Below, in pieces: positions 1-4,977 of a DNA stretch of 5,697 nucleotides (positions are counted from its first letter, which is position 1; every line of letters starts with the position of its first letter). Source of the DNA: Omnitrophica bacterium RIFCSPLOWO2_01_FULL_45_10 (GTDB taxonomy: Bacteria > Omnitrophota > Gorgyraeia > 2-01-FULL-45-10). The stretch spans positions 3,368-9,064 of the forward strand of contig MHFL01000037.1 in assembly GCA_001804165.1 (NCBI GenBank), read 5' to 3'. The notes beneath the pieces were generated by a model. It made no database searches. It was not told the DNA's origin and saw only the letters and a program-made list of their open reading frames with translations. A program made the position numbers and the translations under genes.

Positions 1-2420
1 TACCTGCGATTTGCCTCGATAGTTATTCCTCCTCGACTTATAATTCCGTTGGGAAGCTTTCTGATCCGCCCGGCCAGGACTTCCTTATAGACCTCAACGA
101 CTTTTCGCTCACTGAACTCCCGCAACCTCTCATAAAGCAAATCAGGATTATCTTCGGTGTTCACAACAAAATAATCTTTGAAGCCTTCCCCGATTCTTAT
201 CTCTTTCAATGGTTCGCTGACGAGCCTTTCAAACAAATCTCTAAGCGTATCCGGCTCAAGTTCCTCAGCTAAAAACGACTTCGTGCCGTTTAAGAACGCG
301 CTTGTCTGATCTATGGTCAAGCCTAATATTTCCACCTTGCCTGTGTTTCCAATGAGAGAATTTAATTTCAATGCGGTAGTAGCGGTATTTTTTTTACCCG
401 ACAATAAGGTTTTAAAACATGACGTGAGCAGATCCCCATACAAGACGACTAAAGTTCCGTCAACTGCTTCATAACACTCAAACCCAAGGGCTTCTGTCCT
501 GTCTCTGGTCGAAATAAAATTATTCATTTCAAGTATCTGAAGAAACCGTTTCTGTTTGGCTATGGCTGCCTCCAACCCGATTGCTTCGTCATAAGGATCG
601 AGAGTCTTTTTATCTTGTGCCGCGCCGCTAGCGCTGGACCTTTCGTCTTGTCTTTGCGTATCTTCATCGGATGGTAAAATTGACTCCGACCCTTTTTCTA
701 CTTTTTCCGCTCTGTCACCAAATGAAGTTTTTTCTCTAGATCGATGAAGTTTTTCAATTTCCTCCATCAACTCAGAAAAATAAGTATAGTATCTAGTTAT
801 ACTCCCATCCGCGTGCCGTACGTTTACTATTCTTTCCTCTCTTTGGGCAATTACTTCTTTTGGTAATCTGTAATCTGTAGGATAGTCTACGAAATATAAA
901 ATGCTTTCAATTTTTGTAGATCTTTGTCTGTAATGGTAAGGAGTCAAATTATATGGCCCCATCCCCATTGTTCCTAGATCTGTTATTTCATGAGAATCAA
1001 TAAAATCCATAATCTGCTGTTTGGTTTCGGCGGATTGAGGTCTATGTAGGACAAATATAATTCCGCTAAGCGGCCCAACTCCTTTTTCTTGGAGTTTGCT
1101 GTTAATAATCGGCATATTTTTATATCTATAATAAATAAGATCGTCAAATTTCTTCACTAATTTCATCTGTAAATTATCAGTAAAATAACTTTGGTATTTG
1201 GGTTTTTCTTTGAGCCAACTGTCAGTAGGTAAAATTGTAGTGGTCTCTGTGATATAGGCCTTGCCATCTTTCTCTACGATGCCATCAAATTCTGCATAGT
1301 CACTTATTCTAAAACTACCTTGGATTATCCGATAGCCTTGGCTATGTAGAAAAAGGAGGTGCCTTAATTCATTAGTAAGGCCCTTGGCTTCAATTCTTCC
1401 TGATAAGTCGTCGCCATCAAAATAGTGCCAGCCCAGAGGGTTTTCTTCGGCTCTAACCCCTTGATTAATTGCGCTAACGAAATATTCTATATCGACCTGT
1501 GGACATATCTCAACGACCTGCTTCAAGTTAACAAGCAATTCGTCGCTCGCCTTGGGATAAGATAGAAGGCCTATTATGTTATATAATGTATGAAAATCCC
1601 ATGTGAATTCGGATAATTCTAAAAATTGTAAGGCAGAAATACATGCGTTAGGATTAAGTACATGGGTAAGTATTAATAGCAGCTGAATATCCTTTTTAAG
1701 CTCTTCTTTCTGGAATTCTGGATGTTTCTTTAAAATCCTCTTCCAGTTTTTCTGTATCTTCAGCCCAGCCATAACATTATCTAGACTCACCGATTGTTCT
1801 TTGACTAGGTTATTTATAGTGGTAACCACATCCCTTGCTAGAGTGGAATAGTCTTTTTCCACTTCCGGTGATTCTCTCAAGGGTTTTGATATTAAGTGAA
1901 TGAGACGCTTTGCCGGCGAAGAAGAGGCGCCGCTTGCGCTCGCCCTTACAGGCACTGGCACCTGTTCAGGCACTGGCTCAGGGGTTCTTTTTGGCTCCTT
2001 AGGTTGGGGTTCGGACCGAGGTTCTCTATTCGGCTCTTTAGGTTGTCGCTCAGGCGCCCTCTCCGGCTGCCTCTGCGGCTCCTGGCGTTTTCGTCTTGTG
2101 AGAAGTATTCGAAGTTTATTGAGTATTCCATTTACGCTGGTCGAAACGGAGGTGGATTGGCGGTCCGCTGTGAATGATGCTTGCAGGGTGTCCCTGCGTA
2201 GGATGGCCCCGCTTTTAGCTTCGGCTGCCGCTTTGTACTTATCCGCAAAAACGCGCTTAAAACTTTCCTTCTTTGTTCTAAGTTGAATCTGGAGTTTGTC
2301 CGGATAGGCCCAGGCGACGTCGTAGGAGATGAACGATATGAGTAGAATTAGAGAAACTACTCTGATAAATAGATGGAATTTGCCAAGATTGTTGCGTGTG
2401 TGTGTGGAATTGTCTTTCAA
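1..2420 (-). CDS. Large exported multidomain protein of unknown function with a degenerate PD-(D/E)XK nuclease-like domain (3' end beyond window)
   Basis: I do not recognise this gene as a whole. The frame is open for 806 codons from a TTG at 2420 to the window edge, where the last two bases (TA) leave it undecided whether it ends at once. An in-frame TAA lies two codons before the TTG, and no ATG or GTG occurs before the hydrophobic segment is past, so TTG is the only start that keeps the export signal. Layout by residue: basic N-terminus and hydrophobic core 15-33, with an Ala-Trp-Ala cleavage motif at 36-38; charged helical region 39-108; Pro/Glu/Arg linker 113-158; helical region about 170-340; nuclease-like segment about 341-460; low-complexity linker about 570-613; unrecognised mixed alpha/beta region 614-806. 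The nuclease-like part shows Glu351, GYRII at 362-366, EFD at 377-379 and ETTT at 392-395, where active relatives have E-x-K. The product is probably periplasmic or surface-located (inference). GC content drops sharply in the middle, unlike the neighbouring housekeeping genes. Confidence 0.85.
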   Translation of the reverse strand, partial: MKDNSTHTRNNLGKFHLFIRVVSLILLISFISYDVAWAYPDKLQIQLRTKKESFKRVFADKYKAAAEAKSGAILRRDTLQASFTADRQSTSVSTSVNGILNKLRILLTRRKRQEPQRQPERAPERQPKEPNREPRSEPQPKEPKRTPEPVPEQVPVPVRASASGASSSPAKRLIHLISKPLRESPEVEKDYSTLARDVVTTINNLVKEQSVSLDNVMAGLKIQKNWKRILKKHPEFQKEELKKDIQLLLILTHVLNPNACISALQFLELSEFTWDFHTLYNIIGLLSYPKASDELLVNLKQVVEICPQVDIEYFVSAINQGVRAEENPLGWHYFDGDDLSGRIEAKGLTNELRHLLFLHSQGYRIIQGSFRISDYAEFDGIVEKDGKAYITETTTILPTDSWLKEKPKYQSYFTDNLQMKLVKKFDDLIYYRYKNMPIINSKLQEKGVGPLSGIIFVLHRPQSAETKQQIMDFIDSHEITDLGTMGMGPYNLTPYHYRQRSTKIESILYFVDYPTDYRLPKEVIAQREERIVNVRHADGSITRYYTYFSELMEEIEKLHRSREKTSFGDRAEKVEKGSESILPSDEDTQRQDERSSASGAAQDKKTLDPYDEAIGLEAAIAKQKRFLQILEMNNFISTRDRTEALGFECYEAVDGTLVVLYGDLLTSCFKTLLSGKKNTATTALKLNSLIGNTGKVEILGLTIDQTSAFLNGTKSFLAEELEPDTLRDLFERLVSEPLKEIRIGEGFKDYFVVNTEDNPDLLYERLREFSERKVVEVYKEVLAGRIRKLPNGIISRGGITIEANRR
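621..641 (-). repeat. GC-rich 21-nt linker repeat, copy 2
   Basis: This second copy encodes Ser-Ala-Ser-Gly-Ala at residues 596-600. It sits inside a low-complexity linker (about 570-613) rich in Glu, Ser, Asp, Gln and Lys that separates the central segment from the C-terminal domain. See the copy at 1926-1946. The shared sequence could be a reused linker module or the trace of a recombination event, but convergence of GC-rich Ser/Ala/Gly codons is possible. Confidence 0.65.
1041..1400 (-). other. PD-(D/E)XK nuclease-like domain, catalytic Lys apparently missing
   Basis: Residues about 341-460 of the large protein follow the order seen in YraN/UPF0102 and Holliday-junction-resolvase-like proteins. 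A helix carries Glu351, then come GYRII (362-366), Phe-Arg (370-371), Glu377-Phe-Asp379, a Lys-Asp-Gly-Lys turn (384-387) and a beta strand ending in Glu392-Thr-Thr-Thr395. An amphipathic helix with several Lys and a hydrophobic strand GIIFVLH come after. The spacing from EFD to ETTT equals that from EID to EVKT in the family. Thr394 stands where the catalytic Lys should be, so it may be inactive or use a displaced Lys. This is a by-eye pattern match. Confidence 0.45.
1926..1946 (-). repeat. GC-rich 21-nt linker repeat, copy 1
   Basis: This 21-nt stretch encodes Ser-Ala-Ser-Gly-Ala around residues 161-165, at the end of the Pro/Glu linker. It matches the stretch at 621-641 at 17 of 21 positions by direct comparison, in the same orientation and the same reading frame, 1305 nt (435 codons) away. 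The two copies flank the AT-rich central segment of the gene. Confidence 0.7.
1947..2084 (-). repeat. Pro/Glu/Arg-rich low-complexity linker with degenerate tandem repeats
   Basis: These bases encode residues 113-158 of the large protein. Prolines recur every two to four residues, mostly as Glu-Pro or Gln-Pro, with basic residues between them. Two units beginning QPKEP are 13 residues apart, and a GGCACTGGC-type 11-mer recurs 18 nt apart (1949-1959 and 1967-1977), so short tandem duplication built part of it. GC is about two thirds here, against about one third in parts of the following domain. It is likely an extended spacer holding the downstream domains away from the membrane or cleavage site (inference). 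Confidence 0.8.
2307..2420 (-). other. Predicted signal peptide of the large exported protein
   Basis: Residues 1-38 begin with a polar, positively charged stretch (Lys2, Arg9, Lys14, Arg20). A hydrophobic run from about 15 to 33 follows, rich in Leu, Ile, Val and Phe, and then Val-Ala-Trp-Ala at 35-38. This is a typical signal peptidase I layout with Ala at -3 and -1. There is no Cys at the cleavage point, so a lipoprotein is unlikely. If it is not cleaved, the segment would act as a membrane anchor. Confidence 0.75.
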
Positions 2421-2443
2421 ATTTTACCCCGAGTTAAAGACAT
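2417..2443 (-). promoter_or_regulatory. Possible nine-codon upstream ORF overlapping the TTG start
   Basis: An ATG at 2443 preceded by AGGTAGG opens a reading frame of eight residues (MSLTRGKI). Its TGA at 2417-2419 overlaps the TTG start codon at 2418-2420 in the sequence TTGA. A ribosome ending the small frame would be placed on the weak start, which has only a GGGG run 6 nt upstream as its own ribosome-binding site. Translational coupling is an inference, and a chance frame this short cannot be excluded. Confidence 0.3.
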
Positions 2444-2483
2444 CCTACCTATAACTTTATTCTTTTAACAAGAAGAGAATAAA
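2433..2483 (-). promoter_or_regulatory. Two mutually exclusive weak hairpins in the leader
   Basis: One stem pairs 2456-2463 with 2476-2483 (8 bp, loop 12 nt). Another pairs 2433-2440 with 2461-2469 (8 bp with one bulged base, loop about 20 nt containing the upstream ORF's AGGTAGG and ATG). They share bases 2461-2463, so only one can form at a time. Both are AT-rich, and neither has a following T-tract in the direction of transcription. A regulatory role is speculative. Confidence 0.2.
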
Positions 2484-2527
2484 AAAAACATAGCCAAGCA
2501 TTTTATTATTTTATTAGGCAATGTGAT

Positions 2528-2563
2528 ATATAATTATATTAGCATATGTGAGACAAATGTCAA
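2528..2563 (-). promoter_or_regulatory. Predicted sigma70-type promoter driving the large exported protein
   Basis: On the minus strand a perfect TTGACA (2558-2563) is followed after 16 nt by TAATAT (2536-2541). The -10 is preceded by TG-C, giving an extended -10 element. An overlapping TATAAT at 2533-2538 has a 19-nt spacer and is a less good alternative. Transcription would start near 2528-2530, leaving a leader of about 108 nt. A GACA-tt-TGTC inverted repeat (2552-2561) overlaps the -35, and a 12-bp palindrome (2528-2539) overlaps the -10. Either could be an operator, though in DNA this AT-rich they may be chance. Confidence 0.65.
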
Positions 2564-2594
2564 GTTAATATTAGTAACTTTTTTATATTTTAAC

Positions 2595-3047
2595 TCATAA
2601 TAGCTGGAATACGCGGCAAATAAACTGAAGGATCAGGTTCGTGTATATGGCGGCTATGATGTCATCCAACATTATGCCTGTGGCTCCTGTAAGTTTATGG
2701 ATACTCTGTGCCGGCGCCGGCTTCAATATATCGAAAATCCTGAATAAGAAGAATCCAAGTATAACCGAGAACATGCTGTAAGGAACAAAGTATAGACTTA
2801 AGAGCATGCCGCACACTTCGTCTATCACGATCATCCTGGCATCTTTTCTCTTGTAGACCCTTTCCGCCTCGCCGGTAAATATGAGGCCCAAGACGAAGAG
2901 GAATAAGATCAAAAAGCCGTATAGTATCTCGTTATTCTTCACCAAAAAATATAAGACGAGGCCCGCCAAACTGCCTATCGTCCCGGGCATTAACGGAGAA
3001 TGGCCAAGATAGAAGAAACTCGATATAAGTTTAATGCGTCTTCGCAT
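2595..3047 (-). CDS. pgpA: Phosphatidylglycerophosphatase A
   Basis: This inner-membrane phosphatase removes the terminal phosphate from phosphatidylglycerophosphate to give phosphatidylglycerol. The 150-residue protein has the family blocks in order: SPLMPGTIGSL at 17-27, IVIDEVCG at 73-80 (acidic pair Asp76-Glu77), FRIFDILKPAP at 102-112 and GIMLDDIIAA at 124-133 (Asp128-Asp129). These acidic residues are the expected Mg2+-dependent catalytic set of PgpA. Hydrophobic segments lie at about 24-36, 41-58, 81-101 and 130-147. The length is slightly below the roughly 160-170 residues usual for the family, without loss of a motif. The ATG at 3047 lies inside the end of pgsA (17-nt overlap), so it is probably translated by coupling. 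It is the last gene of the operon block; the next gene has its own promoter. Confidence 0.93.
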   Translation of the reverse strand: MRRRIKLISSFFYLGHSPLMPGTIGSLAGLVLYFLVKNNEILYGFLILFLFVLGLIFTGEAERVYKRKDARMIVIDEVCGMLLSLYFVPYSMFSVILGFFLFRIFDILKPAPAQSIHKLTGATGIMLDDIIAAIYTNLILQFICRVFQLL

Positions 3048-3621
3048 TTGAATAGAGCGCCTTATTTTTAGCCAGATATGATATGCCGCTTATCAAAGTA
3101 AACGCGACAGTTGTCAGCATCAACGCGAATATCACATTTTTATAAAGGCCTTCAGTCCCCTCATTCCAAAAATGGAGGGCCTTCATCCTCGTCTCGCGAA
3201 GAATCAGAAATATTAATATCGCCAATATCGAAAAGACCTGAGAGACCATCTTCTGTTTCCCTGTGTCATCAGCGGGAATCACCCTGCCCTTCGTGAGGGC
3301 CAAAACCCTTAACCCTGTTATAATAATTTCCCTTAATATTATAATGACCGCCATCCATGCCGGAATAAGTTTCATCTCGACGAAAGCCAGGAACGCCGCC
3401 AGGACCAATATCTTGTCGGCTATCGGATCCATTAGTTTACCGAAATCCGTAGACATATTTCTTTCTTTCGCTATGAAACCATCGAGAAAGTCCGTAAATG
3501 ATGCCAAGAGAAATGTCAATAGAGCCAAAACTTTCGCGAGGATTCCGCTCGAGAAGAGAAAGAACATGAAGACAAAGGTGAGAAATATCCGCGACATGGT
3601 AAGGAGATTGGGTATATTCAT
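3031..3621 (-). CDS. pgsA: CDP-diacylglycerol--glycerol-3-phosphate 3-phosphatidyltransferase (phosphatidylglycerophosphate synthase)
   Basis: This integral membrane enzyme joins CDP-diacylglycerol and glycerol-3-phosphate to form phosphatidylglycerophosphate, the substrate of the PgpA encoded next. The 196-residue product starts with NIPNLLTMSRI (2-12), typical of PgsA, and carries the CDP-alcohol phosphatidyltransferase motif at 44-69: Asp44, Asp47-Gly48, Ala51, Gly61, Asp65 and Asp69. The usual Ala-Arg is Ala-Lys (51-52), a conservative change. DPIADK at 65-70 and LREIIITGLR at 96-105 also match the family. About six membrane segments can be drawn. The ATG at 3621 follows the rimO stop after 4 nt (TAA attt ATG), with no strong ribosome-binding site, so coupling to rimO translation is likely. 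PgsA fits better than cardiolipin or phosphatidylserine synthases of the same superfamily, because of these motifs and the pgpA partner. Confidence 0.94.
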   Translation of the reverse strand: MNIPNLLTMSRIFLTFVFMFFLFSSGILAKVLALLTFLLASFTDFLDGFIAKERNMSTDFGKLMDPIADKILVLAAFLAFVEMKLIPAWMAVIIILREIIITGLRVLALTKGRVIPADDTGKQKMVSQVFSILAILIFLILRETRMKALHFWNEGTEGLYKNVIFALMLTTVAFTLISGISYLAKNKALYSNAKTH

Positions 3622-3625
3622 AAAT

Positions 3626-4966
3626 TTAACGCGTATGTCTTGAATGCCGGCCGACCAAATCGTATTCCATCGTATCCGTAATTTTAACCTTGTAAAACTC
3701 GCCTACCTTCAGATCCTTGCCTGTTACATGAACTGTCCCGTCCGCTTCCGGCGCGTCGTATTCAGTGCGGCCCAAATATTCATTTTCTTCCGTCTGGACC
3801 TTTTCATCTATAAGCACAAGCATGGTTTTATTTAGGAATGACTCGTTGACTTTGGAAGCGATACGCTGTTGTAATTTCATCAATTCATCGAATCTCTCTT
3901 TCTTTACCTTTTCCAGAACCTCAGGCTTGAATCCGGAGGCTTCGGTTCCATCTTCTTTAGAATATATAAAAGCTCCAAGCCGTTCGAATTTCGTCTCACT
4001 GACAAAATCCAGCAGTTCCTTAAAATCGTGATCTGTTTCACCGGGAAATCCGACTATTACTGATGTCCTAAGAGCCAGACCCGGAATATGTTTTCTCAAT
4101 TTCTTGAGCAATTTAATTATATCATTTTTCGTAGTGTGTCTATTCATCTTCTTTAGGATTTTATCGCTTATATGCTGAATGGGGAGGTCTATATATTTAC
4201 AAACTTTCTCTTCCGCATGAATCGCCGAGATGAGTTCATCTGTATAATGCGCCGGATGCGTGTATAGGAGCCTGACCCATCTCACACTAGATTTGATTTC
4301 GCATATTCTCTTTAAGAGCTCCTGAAGGATTGGTTTTCCGTATCTATCCATGCCGAATAGGGTCGTGTCCTGGCCTATGAGGTTTATCTCTCTTAACGCG
4401 CCCGGCGTGCTCAGTTTCTTTATCTCATTGATTATCGAGTCAATGGACCTGCTTCTAAAGAGCCCTCTTAGACGCGAGATTATACAGTAACTGCAATGAT
4501 TGGAGCAGCCCTCAGAGACTTTCACATATGCGTAATGACGCGGCGTCAACAAATATCGCGGTGAGCGCTCATCATATAGATATCCTAAATCCGCGGACAC
4601 CGCTGGGTTTTGGTTATTCAATCTCGCAAGGCCCGCTATGGAATCCTTTATCTTGGGAATATCGCTCGTCCCAAGGATGAGGTCCACCTCAGGCAGTTCT
4701 TTCAGCATCTTTTCCTTATATAACTGCGGAAGACATCCGCAGACGATGAGGCGCTTTATCTTGCCTTCTTTTTTCAGTTGAGCGGCCTGTAATATGATAT
4801 CAACTGATTCATCGCGCGCCGATTGGATGAAGGCGCAGGTATTTACTATTCCAACATCGACTCCGGATTCTAATTCTTTGATATCAAATCCGCTCTCTTT
4901 CAAAGAGCCGAGAAGCACTTCTGAATCGACTAAGTTTCGCGCGCATCCGAGACTGATTATTCCCAC
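3626..4966 (-). CDS. rimO: Ribosomal protein uS12 (S12) methylthiotransferase RimO
   Basis: RimO is a cytoplasmic radical-SAM enzyme with two iron-sulfur clusters that adds a methylthio group to the conserved aspartate of ribosomal protein S12. The 446-residue product has the full three-domain layout. The N-terminal methylthiotransferase domain has cluster ligands Cys8 (SLGCARNLVDSE), Cys44 (NTCAFI) and Cys78 (CGCLPQ). The radical-SAM domain has Cys154, Cys158 and Cys161 (EGCSNHCSYC), LPIQHISD, VGFPGETDHDF and the SKEDGTEA block. A C-terminal TRAM domain covers about 380-444. LGCARNLVDSE and the Asp-rich SPRYLLTPRHYAYVKVSEGC region favour RimO over the tRNA enzymes MiaB and MtaB. An additional Cys76 lies next to the third ligand. 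The start is GTG at 4966; family members usually begin a few residues before the equivalent point and no ATG lies nearby. The gene follows rodZ after 11 nt. Confidence 0.95.
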   Translation of the reverse strand: MGIISLGCARNLVDSEVLLGSLKESGFDIKELESGVDVGIVNTCAFIQSARDESVDIILQAAQLKKEGKIKRLIVCGCLPQLYKEKMLKELPEVDLILGTSDIPKIKDSIAGLARLNNQNPAVSADLGYLYDERSPRYLLTPRHYAYVKVSEGCSNHCSYCIISRLRGLFRSRSIDSIINEIKKLSTPGALREINLIGQDTTLFGMDRYGKPILQELLKRICEIKSSVRWVRLLYTHPAHYTDELISAIHAEEKVCKYIDLPIQHISDKILKKMNRHTTKNDIIKLLKKLRKHIPGLALRTSVIVGFPGETDHDFKELLDFVSETKFERLGAFIYSKEDGTEASGFKPEVLEKVKKERFDELMKLQQRIASKVNESFLNKTMLVLIDEKVQTEENEYLGRTEYDAPEADGTVHVTGKDLKVGEFYKVKITDTMEYDLVGRHSRHTR

Positions 4967-4977
4967 TTTTAACGCTT

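Larger units (their letters stand above)
2421..2594. other. AT-rich intergenic region without a gene or intrinsic terminator
   Basis: This 174-nt gap separates pgpA from the large exported gene. It holds the predicted promoter, the leader hairpins and the small upstream ORF described separately. A 6-bp stem pairing AAGTTA with TAACTT (loop 7 nt) follows pgpA but has no GC content and no T-tract. Read-through from the phospholipid operon into the next gene is therefore possible. Confidence 0.6.

Noticed and set aside
388..395. Run of eight A in the coding strand of the large gene (codons GGT AAA AAA AAT), a possible programmed frameshift site
   Set aside because: The frame phase does not give the canonical A-AAA-AAA arrangement, the main frame continues open to the window edge, and no alternative frame gives a plausible product. 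It could still be an assembly-error hot spot.
1947..2084. Tandem repeats as a CRISPR array
   Set aside because: The units are short, degenerate and in frame with a Pro/Glu-rich coding region, with no constant repeat and spacer structure.
1896..2286. Open frames of 93 and 128 codons on the plus strand, and a 61-codon minus-strand frame at 1946-2131
   Set aside because: They are out-of-frame shadows of the GC-rich Pro/Glu linker, with Arg/Leu- or Gly/Ser-rich low-complexity translations. The long minus-strand frame through the same bases has a signal peptide and continues on both sides.
2456..2483. Hairpin as an intrinsic terminator
   Set aside because: The stem is AT-rich. The T-run lies before the stem in the minus direction and becomes an A-run after it in the plus direction, so it fits neither strand.
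2529..2534. TATAAT on the plus strand as an antisense promoter into pgpA
   Set aside because: It arises from the AT palindrome, and no -35-like sequence lies at the right distance upstream.
2563..2580. Small stem after pgpA as a terminator
   Set aside because: It has only six AT-rich pairs and no following T-tract, and it runs up to the promoter -35.
3111..3643. Plus-strand open frames opposite pgsA
   Set aside because: They are antisense to a strongly recognised membrane enzyme and show no family motif or plausible ribosome-binding context.
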